Assembly (NCBI GenBank): GCA_903824785.1
Contig: CAIJYD010000111.1
Span: 1 to 64,000, forward strand
Direction: 5' to 3'
Origin: an uncultured Bacteroidota bacterium
Lineage (GTDB): Bacteria > Bacteroidota > Bacteroidia > Bacteroidales > VadinHA17
DNA: 64,000 nucleotides
Within the stretch, counting starts at the first letter, position 1; every line of letters starts with the position of its first letter. Of this stretch, positions 49,409 to 58,272 are shown piece by piece. A program made the position numbers and the translations under genes. Below the pieces are notes generated by a model. The model was given only the letters and a program-made list of their open reading frames with translations, had not been told where the DNA came from and did no database searches.

Positions 49409-50866
49409 ATGAAAAGACTCCTGCTCTACTCCCTGTTCGTTGTTTTATTTTCCGGTTCAACTCTTACAGCTCAGACACCGGGCATTGTGAGCTCATTAAG
49501 AGAACATGTCACCCTGCTTGCCTCTGATTCTCTGAGCGGCAGAGCATTCGGATTTCCTGAAAAAGCAATGGCTATTGAGTATATTACTGAACAATTCAAA
49601 CTTGCAGGCATTGTCCCTTTCAATGAGAATTACATTAATGCCTTCCAGCAATTTGCCGGACTTTCGCTTATTGAAGGAAAGAACATCATTGGTATTATTG
49701 AAGGATCCGACCCTGTATTAAAAAATGAATTTATTGTTATCGGAGCTCACTACGACCATATGGGCTGGAAAAGGGAAGGCGGAAAGAAAATAGTTTTTAA
49801 TGGGGCCGACGATAATGCATCGGGGGTTGCCTCAATCATAGAGACAGGAAGAATACTTGCTGCAAATAAAAAGGATCTTAAAAGAAGCATAATCATTGCA
49901 GCCTTCGACGGGGAAGAGGCCGGACTGGTCGGTTCTTCGATCTTCTTTTCTCATAAAGGGATAGACTCTTCAAAAATAAAATCAATGTTCAGTCTTGATA
50001 TGGTTGGAATGTTCAGCAAAAATAAAGGAGTCGATCTTAATGGCTTTAATTCACTTAAAAACGGCGAGAAATTTGCGCTTGAAATTGCTGCCCGCGAAAT
50101 GATACCAGTTGGGAAGAGCTCAAATTCCATCGAATCAAGAACCGATACCTGGTCTTTTGGAAAGAGAAATATACCTGCCTTCTATATTTCTACAGGCTTG
50201 ATTTCTCCTTATCATAAACCAGAGGATGACAGCAATCTTCTTGATTATGAGGGAATGAGTAAGATCGTAAGCCTGATATCGTCTATTACATCTGAGCTTG
50301 CAAACATGGAGACAATTGAACCAAACAAAAGGTTTATTGCAAGATCAGTCAACCCGAAGTTTATGACAGGATTGACTTTTGAAGCAGGAAATAATACTCA
50401 ATTCTACAAGAGTATGTTTTATGATGCCAAACCGGCCCTCTCGGTGGCAGCAGGCATTTCATCAAAATTGAAGATCTCCCGGATGTTGTCATTCCAACCC
50501 TCACTGGTCTATGAGATGACAGGAGGGAATACAGAAACAGGATACCTTCAGATGCACTCTGTGTCGCCGCAGGCTGACATACTCATAACAACACCTCAAA
50601 ATGATTATTCAAGACCAATAGCATTCATCATTGCCGGCGGATATTACAGACACAATTTTAATGCAACAGGAAAAGGCTCACCGGCTGATTTCAGTTCAAC
50701 CTATGTCACAAATGAAAAAGGGTTAAGAGTAGGGTTTGGATTTCAGTACCTGAAATTACAGATGGGCTATTTATATAAATTTGGCCTGGATAAAATAAAC
50801 CGGGATGAAACAAATGGGAAGATCTATAACAGAGGAAGTTATGTTTCAATAACCAGATTCTTTTAG
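49409..50866 (+). CDS. M28 metallopeptidase fused to a C-terminal outer-membrane beta-barrel-like domain
   Basis: A signal peptide ends at LTAQ near residue 21. The M28 zinc-aminopeptidase domain (about 25-310) shows ligands His114 in GAHYDHMGW, Asp in GADDNASG, Glu-Glu in AFDGEEAGL, and YHKPEDD. After residue ~320 the chain changes: alternating aromatic and small residues in strands such as KFMTGLTFEAGNN, ALSVAAGISSKL, FQPSLVYEMTGG, AFIIAGGYYRHNF, LRVGFGFQYLKLQMGYLYKFG, ending VSITRFF with a terminal Phe, as in outer-membrane barrels of the PorT/OmpW kind. I infer a peptidase held at the outer membrane by its own barrel. Converges on the next gene with 3 bases between stops. Confidence 0.82.
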   Translation: MKRLLLYSLFVVLFSGSTLTAQTPGIVSSLREHVTLLASDSLSGRAFGFPEKAMAIEYITEQFKLAGIVPFNENYINAFQQFAGLSLIEGKNIIGIIEGSDPVLKNEFIVIGAHYDHMGWKREGGKKIVFNGADDNASGVASIIETGRILAANKKDLKRSIIIAAFDGEEAGLVGSSIFFSHKGIDSSKIKSMFSLDMVGMFSKNKGVDLNGFNSLKNGEKFALEIAAREMIPVGKSSNSIESRTDTWSFGKRNIPAFYISTGLISPYHKPEDDSNLLDYEGMSKIVSLISSITSELANMETIEPNKRFIARSVNPKFMTGLTFEAGNNTQFYKSMFYDAKPALSVAAGISSKLKISRMLSFQPSLVYEMTGGNTETGYLQMHSVSPQADILITTPQNDYSRPIAFIIAGGYYRHNFNATGKGSPADFSSTYVTNEKGLRVGFGFQYLKLQMGYLYKFGLDKINRDETNGKIYNRGSYVSITRFF

Positions 50867-50869
50867 TTA

Positions 50870-51355
50870 TCATTTATCAGATTCGGTCAGGGCATTTAAT
50901 TCTGTCCTGTAATCATATTGCAGATCTTCATGAAGGGCCGAAACTTTCTCTGTGATTGAATCTGTTTGTCTGATGTAAAGATTGCGAAGGGCATTATTTT
51001 TCCTTATGGAGGGCCGGAAGTTTTTAAGTTTTAAACTGAAATATATCAGCAAGTCTATTTCAGTTTTTTTGTTTTGTGAATATCTGCAATACTTCCTGGT
51101 GTCGGATAAAATTTTGCGGATACTTTTTTTGATAAAATAGTAACTCTTCCTGTTAACCTCTTCAAACTGCTTGTCAATATGCATCTTAACACTTTCAACA
51201 TATGTAGCTTCGTCTGATGATTCAAACAAAAGATACGTCAGTAACTCCTTATTCTCCTTCTTAAATTTAGACAAACGCAGACAAAGCTCACGTAATTCTT
51301 TAGGTGAACGATTATCTAATTCCAGTTTGAGTTCTTTAACTGAGACAGCTTTCAT
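50870..51355 (-). CDS. Helical protein of unknown function, 161 residues
   Basis: A basic, charged, helical protein without signal peptide (MKAVSVKELKLELDNRSPKEL). Leu-rich heptad-like stretches (LRELCLRLSKFKKENKELLTYLLF, IDLLIYFSLKLKNF) suggest a helix bundle. Similar small proteins occur in many Bacteroidota as lone genes; I know no function. A TAnnTTTG box is 50 bases upstream. Confidence 0.7.
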   Translation of the reverse strand: MKAVSVKELKLELDNRSPKELRELCLRLSKFKKENKELLTYLLFESSDEATYVESVKMHIDKQFEEVNRKSYYFIKKSIRKILSDTRKYCRYSQNKKTEIDLLIYFSLKLKNFRPSIRKNNALRNLYIRQTDSITEKVSALHEDLQYDYRTELNALTESDK

Positions 51356-51405
51356 GGGAACAGCTTAAAAAAGTTATTTGCAGGAGGTTCTAATTATCCT
51401 GTGAA

Positions 51406-51413
51406 CAAAGTTA
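51406..51413 (-). promoter_or_regulatory. Bacteroidota -7 box for the 161-residue helical protein
   Basis: Reads TAACTTTG on the minus strand, 50 bases before the start at 51355. Confidence 0.45.
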
Positions 51414-51460
51414 CTCTTTTCCATGAAAGCTGCCAACGGCAGAAATAGCAGATCCTGGTA

Positions 51461-52339
51461 TTATTCCAGAATCAGATCAGCTTTGACATTAATCATGGCA
51501 TCACTTTTCTTATCCTTAATGATCAACTCGCAATGAAGAGGATTTTTAAACTGCGAGGCAGGAATAATAAAATTTGATGTTACCCTCGAGTTGAAATCAG
51601 TTACAGCCAGTCCCTTGTCATCATAATCTGAGAAGAGATCAGGATAATCGAGAATCACATTTCCATCGTTATCAGTTGCTTTTAAACTGAGACCAGGAAA
51701 AACCATTCCGTTTATCTCTGTAAAACCGGAAAGCCCTTCAAAGATAAAATAGGTATTTTCGTTGAATCTGATCTTATTACCCGGAATAACTTTCGCTCTC
51801 TCTTCGGAATAGAGATAGATTTCATCGCACTTAACATTCAGTGAAGAAGTTACAATGTTTTCATTGGGTTCAACTTTAAAATCCAGTTTTGCAGTAAAGT
51901 GGCCATCACCCTTTTTATCCCAGATAAGTATGTTCAATGAATATTCACCTTTGGATTTCATGGGTGAGGCAACCGATAAAATTGAAGTAAGTAGCAATGG
52001 GGACAGCTTCATCCCGTTAGGGTATTCACTATAAAGATCTTTTGACTGTAAAACCGTATCGCCGGCTATACTGGTGACAACTAATTTCATTCCCGGAAAG
52101 AGATAATCATTTTCCTTTGTGAAACCTTCAATATCATTAAATTTAATAACAAATTCCTCCCCATAGATAAAAGTATTTCTATTTACTTTCTCATCATTTA
52201 CGGCGATATATACATCGTCGCAGGAGAGACCATCACCGGTTGTAAGTAAGCCTGAGGCCAGGTCTTTTTTTACCGATTTACTGAACTGACAACTGTTTAA
52301 AGCTATCATGAGAAGAAGTGCTGTTGTTACAATTTTCAT
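51461..52339 (-). CDS. Lipoprotein with two repeated beta domains, unknown function
   Basis: A lipobox (MIALNSCQF, Cys17 from the start at 52339) anchors it. The mature part holds two copies of a domain of about 120 residues. The first has CDDVYIAVNDEKVNRNTF, FVIKFNDIEGFTKEND and FPGMKLVVTSIAGD; the second has CDEIYLYSEERAKVIPGN, YFIFEGLSGFTEING and FPGLSLKATDNDGN. The blocks GFT.(E/I)N.. FPG(M/L) and a following D-L-(Y/F)-S-(E/D)-Y are shared. I do not know the family. The frame extends to 52393 but those residues have no function in export. It follows a gene remnant on the same strand. Confidence 0.75.
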   Translation of the reverse strand: MKIVTTALLLMIALNSCQFSKSVKKDLASGLLTTGDGLSCDDVYIAVNDEKVNRNTFIYGEEFVIKFNDIEGFTKENDYLFPGMKLVVTSIAGDTVLQSKDLYSEYPNGMKLSPLLLTSILSVASPMKSKGEYSLNILIWDKKGDGHFTAKLDFKVEPNENIVTSSLNVKCDEIYLYSEERAKVIPGNKIRFNENTYFIFEGLSGFTEINGMVFPGLSLKATDNDGNVILDYPDLFSDYDDKGLAVTDFNSRVTSNFIIPASQFKNPLHCELIIKDKKSDAMINVKADLILE

Positions 52340-52389
52340 CTTTTCAGGTTTTAAATTAATAATATCAATTAGAAAGGTCATTTGCGTTT

Positions 52390-52908
52390 TCACCAGGGTG
52401 GCCGGTTAAGAGTTGTAATAAATCTTTTTCCGCCAACAACTATAGCAGCATCACCATTCTGCACATTTTCTTTTTTCAGGGAATACCGTGTTGTCTTTCC
52501 TGTTGTCTGGAAAACTGATATAAGTGTTAATCCGTCTGTCTTCCATAAACCGCGGTCAGAATCCTGGCCTGATGTGCCTCCATAACCAGCCTGATTAGCT
52601 GTATAAGCTGATCTGCTTGAAGAAAAGGAATAAATATAAGTACCATCCTGATTCAGAGTAATGCACTCCTGGCTTTCAGAACCGCCACCTGAATAGCTGT
52701 TGTAATTGCTCGACATAATACACCATTTCCCTGCCAGCTGGGGGTCTACACAGTCGGGGTTTAAAGGGGATGTTTTAGTATATATTGCCGAATTCGCATT
52801 TTGTGAAAGAGTTAACTGATTATTTGCCAATGTATAAGTAAAAATAGTTGAGCCATCAGTGCTTGATATTGTAATTGCATTTCCTGCAGCAGCTACCTCC
52901 CTCCCGCT
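52390..52908 (-). pseudogene. 5'-truncated gene remnant, C-terminal part of a secreted beta-rich protein
   Basis: On the minus strand an open frame of about 172 codons runs from a stop at 52909-52911 to a stop at 52390-52392. It has no ATG or GTG start; the only in-frame choice is a TTG at 52830, but the frame before it (ITISSTDGSTIFTYT) reads as genuine protein of the same beta-strand type. Sequence such as CVDPQLAGKWCIMSSNY, ECITLNQDGTYIYSFSSS and the Ser/Gly/Tyr-rich SAYTANQAGYGGTSGQ suggests the end of a lipocalin-like or similar secreted protein whose front was lost. It sits against the end of the M28 peptidase gene, where the breakpoint should be. Not expressed as a normal gene, probably. 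Confidence 0.6.
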
Positions 52909-54560
52909 TTATACAAGCTGGGTTCCTTCACATTCTGAATACCGCGTGAGGTTACCGCCGGATTTACATCAAGTTTTAAGAGATCCTTCATATTACCTAT
53001 GTCAAAGGCAGTAAGGTAAACCAACCTGGTTACCTTAAAAAATTTATTATAATCAACCGATTCCAGCACATCTGCCGGGGTGTGATAATCCGGAGTGAAA
53101 CCGCTAAAAAACCAGACTGAAGGGATCCCGAACCGGATAAAAGGATAATGGTCGCTTCTGAAATAAACACGCTGGGGATGAGTCAGATTTGAGTATCGGT
53201 AATCGAATCCGAAATTGATGCCTGACCGGGAATTTACCCTTTTTACAGAGGCATCAAGCTGAGAGCTTAGCAGATCGGTACCAATCAGAAAAAGGCTGTC
53301 CGGATTATTACGGCTAATCATATCCATATCGAGACAGGCACTTATTTTTTCAACAGGCACCGGGCAGTTATTAAGGAAATAGTGAGAGCCATTCATAATC
53401 TTTTCCTCACCGGTAAACCAGCAAAGGATTACAGATCTTTTGGGCCTTTCGGTCATCAAAGCCTGACCAATCTCAATCAATGCAACAGTTGCAGTACAGT
53501 TGTCATCAGCACCCGGCATTATTTCACCATCACTTATTCCAAGATGGTCGTCATGGCCACATATTACAATATATTCATTTTTCAGTAACGGATCGGAGCC
53601 TTCAACAGCTGCAATAACATTCCTGGAGGTAGAGGCATACTTTTCTATCTCCACATCGAGGCGGATATTTTTACCCGAAATATTTTTTGAAGGAACCTGA
53701 TTTCCCAGTCTTATCGCCTTAAACATATCGCCAATTTCAGCTTTAGTTATACCAAGGATCAAGGCTGCCATTTCGTGACTTATTTCGGCCTGACCGAAAG
53801 GAAGAGATGGCCGGCTAACGACAGTTGGTGTTGCCGGTTCATTTCCCGAGGGGAAGCTTGTTCTCTGCGAATCATAAAGAACTCCCATTCTGCCGGAAGG
53901 AATATCGTCAAATATTCTTGAACCTGCGGCCAGTTTTTGCTCTCTTTCGGGACTAACAACTGAAAAAACGGCATTAGCGCCTCTTTCCCTGATGGTAGAT
54001 ACAATGGCATTAAGCCTGTTGGATACAGAGAAGCCCTGAGCATAATTATTACCCTTCCGGGGTTCATCAAGAATGATTACCACTTTCCCTGTCAGATCAA
54101 GACCCTTTAAATCATCCCATCCGTTTTCCGGGTCATTGATTCCGAGCCCTGCAAAAACAACACTCCCTTCATAAGAGCCGCTGTCAGTAAAATTTCCGCT
54201 GAAAGCTTTGCCATAATAATATATCTGCTCCCCGCTCCCATTTGAAATTCTGATTTTGGTATTAGGCTGAAAAACGGAAGTCACGGTAAATGGAATTGTC
54301 TGATAGAATGAACCATCTTTCATTATTGGTTTCAGTCCGGCATTTTTTGCCCAGTTACCAAGATATAATGTTGCAATCTCAAGCTCAGGGGAAGGTGTTT
54401 CCCTGCCTCTGAATTCCTTTGCTCCAAGAAAATTCATGTGGTATTTCAATTCATCTTCACTAATGGTCTTAAGACCCCGTGATTGTGAAAATGCCTCCGT
54501 GCACAGATGGCCCAGAATGAGTACAGAAAATAATCTAACAAAAACCCGGCTCATCTTCAT
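52893..54560 (-). CDS. Exported M28 metallopeptidase with PA domain
   Basis: A signal peptide follows the Met at 54560 or 54554 (MSRVFVRLFSVLILGHLCTEAFSQ). A protease-associated (PA) domain lies at about residues 95-260, with GLGINDPENGWDDLKGLDLTGKVVIIL. The M28 catalytic domain has ICGHDDHLGIS, GADDNCTATVAL, WFTGEEKIMNGS, LDMDMISRN and DYHTPADVLE, which give the two-zinc site and the general base Glu in GEE. It is about 555 residues long and resembles envelope aminopeptidases of Bacteroidota. It is the second M28 peptidase in 5 kb but unlike the other has no barrel. Confidence 0.9.
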   Translation of the reverse strand: MKMSRVFVRLFSVLILGHLCTEAFSQSRGLKTISEDELKYHMNFLGAKEFRGRETPSPELEIATLYLGNWAKNAGLKPIMKDGSFYQTIPFTVTSVFQPNTKIRISNGSGEQIYYYGKAFSGNFTDSGSYEGSVVFAGLGINDPENGWDDLKGLDLTGKVVIILDEPRKGNNYAQGFSVSNRLNAIVSTIRERGANAVFSVVSPEREQKLAAGSRIFDDIPSGRMGVLYDSQRTSFPSGNEPATPTVVSRPSLPFGQAEISHEMAALILGITKAEIGDMFKAIRLGNQVPSKNISGKNIRLDVEIEKYASTSRNVIAAVEGSDPLLKNEYIVICGHDDHLGISDGEIMPGADDNCTATVALIEIGQALMTERPKRSVILCWFTGEEKIMNGSHYFLNNCPVPVEKISACLDMDMISRNNPDSLFLIGTDLLSSQLDASVKRVNSRSGINFGFDYRYSNLTHPQRVYFRSDHYPFIRFGIPSVWFFSGFTPDYHTPADVLESVDYNKFFKVTRLVYLTAFDIGNMKDLLKLDVNPAVTSRGIQNVKEPSLYKAGGR

Positions 54561-54746
54561 AGCTATCCTGTATTTTAAGGAATATTCAGAAATCAATCAG
54601 CATCAACACCGAAATATAATGTGTTAAATCTGATAATAAAAGGATGTCTCTTAAAATATAATGAAAAGATGATATTAATGAGGTTCTGATTATTCTTTCT
54701 CTGTTCCGTACTTCAAAAGTGAATTATTAAGTTGAACGGGAATATG

Positions 54747-55676
54747 TTATTTTTTCTCTACCGGCAGATCAAAACGGCTGCCCCACTCCTCCATAGAACC
54801 GTCGAATATAACCGGTTTATAGCCGGCAATAACTGCTGCCACATAATCTACACTTGCAGAATTTCCTGTATTGCAATAAAGTACAAGTGCCGATCCGTCA
54901 GTAAGTTCAAGTGCTTTGAATATTGCCGACAGTTTTTCCTGAGATGCAAAGTGAAATGTTTTGCTATCGTAAAGATCTGTTGCAGGAAGGTTCTTTGCAC
55001 CCGGAATATGTCCGGGTCTTGGAACACCTGTTGAGCCATCATAAGATGCCTTTGCACGGGCATCAATAAGGGAATATTCTTTATTTCCGAGAATCTTTTC
55101 TACGAAGCCACAAGTGACAAGATTTTCATAAACTGAAGTTTGAAACTTCCCTTTGGTTATTACGGGTTGGTCGACAGATATTTTTCTTCCTGAATCTTTC
55201 CACTCCTCAAACCCTCCCTCCAGGATTGATACCCTGCCTGCAAGCCCGATGTGCTCGAGTGTCACAAAAACGCGGCAAACCGGAATAATATTTCCATAGA
55301 TCCCGCAGAGTACAATATGTGAATTGTCGGTAACTCCAAGATTTTCGAGTATTTTACGCATCTCTTTCATATCAGCCGGCACAGTGCTCTCATACCTGGT
55401 GGAAACAAGCAGAGAACCCGGCCAGAGAAAACGTGCTCCGGGAATATGTCCGTTATTATAATCACGTTCCACTGTTGATACGTGAAGAATAACAAGATCC
55501 GGGGAGGAGAGGTTTTCACTCAGCCATTGTGAAGAAATAACAACCGGCACTTTTCCAGGCAGAGATGAAGCCGAAACAGCATCTGAAAAATTAATAAAGA
55601 GCAGCATCAGCAGAGATGTTGTAAGGAACTCTTTTATCCGGCTCAGTTCAGTAAAAGAAAAAAGTGCTTTCATCAT
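54747..55676 (-). CDS. Exported two-domain sulfurtransferase (rhodanese)
   Basis: A signal or anchor (FLTTSLLMLLFINFSDAVSA) precedes two rhodanese domains of about 120 residues. The second carries the active Cys in VLYCNTGNSAS; the first has VLCGIYGN, so it may also keep a Cys. Typical SseA/TST blocks are VILHVSTVERDYNNGHIPGA and LIDARAKASYDGSTG. The protein transfers sulfane sulfur, for example from thiosulfate to a thiol or cyanide, in the periplasm. Most SseA-type enzymes are cytoplasmic, so the export signal is notable. The frame extends to 55742, but the Met at 55676 starts the hydrophobic segment. Confidence 0.86.
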   Translation of the reverse strand: MMKALFSFTELSRIKEFLTTSLLMLLFINFSDAVSASSLPGKVPVVISSQWLSENLSSPDLVILHVSTVERDYNNGHIPGARFLWPGSLLVSTRYESTVPADMKEMRKILENLGVTDNSHIVLCGIYGNIIPVCRVFVTLEHIGLAGRVSILEGGFEEWKDSGRKISVDQPVITKGKFQTSVYENLVTCGFVEKILGNKEYSLIDARAKASYDGSTGVPRPGHIPGAKNLPATDLYDSKTFHFASQEKLSAIFKALELTDGSALVLYCNTGNSASVDYVAAVIAGYKPVIFDGSMEEWGSRFDLPVEKK

Positions 55677-55862
55677 GAGAATTTTATTAATATGGTAATT
55701 AGTTTTAATCAAAATATTCTCCGAATATAGTCTATTATCCATGGGAAATAAAATTAAAATTACTCTCCCCGCAGCCGATAAACTATTATCATAACAGTAT
55801 GATTACCTGTATATTCAACCAAAGGTATAAGATCCTGCTACTGCCTCTTCAAACGTTCGCTC

Positions 55863-55893
55863 TTGACAATAAGGTCAAAAAGCCGTACCTTTG
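55863..55893 (+). promoter_or_regulatory. Bacteroidota promoter of the desaturase gene
   Basis: A -33 TTG at 55863-55865, a 20-base spacer and TACCTTTG at 55886-55893. This is the best-matching promoter in the window. The transcript would begin near 55900, with a leader of about 50 bases. Confidence 0.6.
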
Positions 55894-55947
55894 CACCCAG
55901 AAGTTCAAATAAATATTTTTCAGGTTTAAAGGTATATCTTCAATATT

Positions 55948-56949
55948 ATGGGTAAAGAAAGTACAGTAAAAGAAGGCACCAGACCTGAATGGATTCAGAT
56001 TATCTCTAGGTATAATAAGCCTGATCATTTGAAAAGCTGGTGGCAGGTAATAAATTCTGTTGGCCCTTATTTTATTCTTTGGTTTATTATGATAAAAACC
56101 ATTGATATATCCTACTGGCTAACATTACTTTTATCTGTTTTTGCGGCCGGTTTCATGGTAAGGATCTTTATTATTTTTCATGACTGCGGGCATGGCTCTT
56201 TTTTCAGATCAAACCGTTTAAACAAGATTGTTGGCATTTTCACCGGTCTGATTGTATTTACTCCATATCATAAATGGCATCGCGACCACGATATACACCA
56301 TCATACTGTTGGAAACCTCGATAAACGGGGAACGGGCGATGTTAAAACGCTGACAGTGGATGAATATTTAAAGTTATCAAAATGGCAGCGGTTTGGTTAC
56401 CGCTTTTACCGCAATCCTCTTTTCCTGTTCGGAATAGCGCCAATGCTCCTGTTTACGATACAGCACAGGTTCACAAAAAAGAACATGTCGGTAAAAGAAA
56501 AAATATATGTCCATCTATCAAGCCTGGCGCTAATTGCAGCCATAATATTAATGATGATCGCAATAGGCTGGAAAACCTTCCTGCTCATACAGCTTCCGGT
56601 TCTCTACATTGCCACAGTTCATGGGGTTTGGCTCTTTTATGTTCAGCATCAGTATCGCCATGTATTATGGACCAACACAAAGAACTGGGACTATAAATCG
56701 ACTGCATTAAAAGGAAGTTCCCTGTTTAAACTCCCGGGGCTTCTCAACTGGTTTACTGGAAATATCGGTTATCATCACATACATCATCTCAGTCCTCTTA
56801 TCCCAAATTACAATCTGAAAAAATGTCATAATGAAAACCCTCTTTTTCAGGAGATCAAGCCAATTACATTTTTTACAGCATTTGAATCCCTTCTTCTGAG
56901 GCTTTGGGATGAAAAAAGAAATATGATGATCAGCTTCAATGAGATCTGA
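55948..56949 (+). CDS. Acyl-lipid fatty-acid desaturase
   Basis: A membrane di-iron desaturase of 333 residues. The three histidine boxes are present: HDCGH at 78-82, HRDHDIHH around 111-118 and HHIHH at 276-280. Four or more hydrophobic helices are visible (YFILWFIMIKTI, WLTLLLSVFAAGFMVRIF, HLSSLALIAAIILMMIAIG, FLLIQLPVLYIATVHGVWLF). It introduces a double bond into membrane-lipid acyl chains, using O2 and an electron donor. A good Bacteroidota promoter precedes it. It probably serves membrane-fluidity control, possibly in the cold. It converges on the PUA-like gene with 12 bases between. Confidence 0.9.
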   Translation: MGKESTVKEGTRPEWIQIISRYNKPDHLKSWWQVINSVGPYFILWFIMIKTIDISYWLTLLLSVFAAGFMVRIFIIFHDCGHGSFFRSNRLNKIVGIFTGLIVFTPYHKWHRDHDIHHHTVGNLDKRGTGDVKTLTVDEYLKLSKWQRFGYRFYRNPLFLFGIAPMLLFTIQHRFTKKNMSVKEKIYVHLSSLALIAAIILMMIAIGWKTFLLIQLPVLYIATVHGVWLFYVQHQYRHVLWTNTKNWDYKSTALKGSSLFKLPGLLNWFTGNIGYHHIHHLSPLIPNYNLKKCHNENPLFQEIKPITFFTAFESLLLRLWDEKRNMMISFNEI

Positions 56950-56961
56950 ACCGCAAGGGTC

Positions 56962-57396
56962 TCATTTATTATTAACAATGCACTCTTCAATCTTTCCTAC
57001 AGGGAGCCAGTCATCGGTACCGGTGAACCTTTTTTTGTCGATCTGAAACGGATCAATTACTTTAATCTTATCTAGTCCGATGAGAACCAGATATCGTTTT
57101 CCGGCAAATTTCTCAAACTGCTTATCAGGCAGCTGAAGCTTGTCCTGATTTCTGATAATAGTCTCATACGATTCTTCTATTGACAACCTGTCGGAGTTCA
57201 AAACAGACCTCACTATGCCCATGGCTTTAACTTCACCTTCACCATTATTATTTATGAAATAGAGAATATCACCTTCATTTACTCTGCCATGAGGTAGCTT
57301 CCTTCCGGATGCTCCTCGGATAATCATTGACTTATTACCCATAATAAGATTTTCGAGTTCCTTCGCCTTTGCGTCGAGATAGACAACATGATCCAT
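56962..57396 (-). CDS. PUA-like (ASCH/EVE-type) domain protein
   Basis: A 144-residue soluble protein. The N-terminal part shows KAKELENLIMGNKSMIIRG and GRVNEGDILYFINNNGEGEVKAMGIV, the beta-barrel pattern of PUA-like domains such as ASCH or EVE, where GDxLYF and VxxxGxV are typical. The second half (LPDKQFEKFAGKRYLVLIGLDKIKVIDPF) completes it. Such domains bind modified bases or RNA. I cannot decide the exact subgroup. No partner genes of restriction or toxin systems are nearby. Confidence 0.58.
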   Translation of the reverse strand: MDHVVYLDAKAKELENLIMGNKSMIIRGASGRKLPHGRVNEGDILYFINNNGEGEVKAMGIVRSVLNSDRLSIEESYETIIRNQDKLQLPDKQFEKFAGKRYLVLIGLDKIKVIDPFQIDKKRFTGTDDWLPVGKIEECIVNNK

Positions 57397-57672
57397 GCCG
57401 GTTAAGCTTTAGATTAAATACAATACAAAGACGGCAGATAAAGACAAATGTTACAGAATACGATTAATATTTTTTAACATATCAGGCTAATACTCTGATA
57501 ATATGATACTTTATTAAACAAAACCAATCGGTTTAAGGATTTAGAGAGAGAATAAATAAATTAATGGCATTGAAAACTAATATTACCATTTTTATATATA
57601 TTGCATCACCATTATTCAGAATGTAATAATCGAAAACTTTATAATTTTTTTAATAAACTAATTCTTTCACTA

Positions 57673-58272
57673 ATGAAAAAGATCTTATTCTCAATCTCAA
57701 TCATTCTGATTTTAAGCAGTTTTGCTGCGCCTCAGAAAAAGCAATCACTTTTTAACGGAAAAGACCTGACAGGCTGGAAAATTTACGGTACTGAAAAGTG
57801 GTATGTTGAAGATGGACTTCTGGTTTGCGAAAGTGGTCCTGACAAGAAGTACGGATATCTGGCAACAGAAAAATTCTACAAAAACTTTGATCTCACAGTT
57901 GAGTTTCTCCAGGAGAGCAACGGCAACAGCGGTGTCTTTTTCCGTTCAACAATTGAGGGAACAAAAATAGCAGGATGGCAATGTGAAGTTGCACCACAGG
58001 GACACGATACCGGTGGAATATACGAATCATACGGCCGCGGATGGCTTAAACAGATAGAAGATGCAAAGGAGAATATCCTCAAACCCGGCAAATGGAATAA
58101 GATGCGCCTGCGTGTTGAAGGTGACAAAGTTCAGACCTGGCTCAATGGCCAGCCTATGGTAGATTTCACAGACGAAAAAATCGGTCAGGCCAATGGATCA
58201 ATCGCACTTCAGATTCACGATGGCGGAGGTATTAAAGTAAGATGGCGCAAACTTATTATTACTGAACTCTAG
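57673..58272 (+). CDS. DUF1080 protein, 3-keto-disaccharide hydrolase family
   Basis: The start at 57673 gives a signal peptide (SISIILILSSFAA); the longer frame back to a TTG at 57601 does not. The mature domain is a concanavalin-like beta-sandwich with SLFNGKDLTGWKIYG, YLATEKFYKNFDLTVEFL, GNSGVFFRSTIEG, WQCEVAPQGHDTGGIYE and VDFTDEKIGQANGSIALQIHDGG. The family hydrolyses 3-keto-glycosides in some bacteria. The gene ends 4 bases inside the convergent mutarotase-like gene. With the neighbouring oxidoreductase it suggests an extracytoplasmic keto-sugar route. Confidence 0.85.
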   Translation: MKKILFSISIILILSSFAAPQKKQSLFNGKDLTGWKIYGTEKWYVEDGLLVCESGPDKKYGYLATEKFYKNFDLTVEFLQESNGNSGVFFRSTIEGTKIAGWQCEVAPQGHDTGGIYESYGRGWLKQIEDAKENILKPGKWNKMRLRVEGDKVQTWLNGQPMVDFTDEKIGQANGSIALQIHDGGGIKVRWRKLIITEL

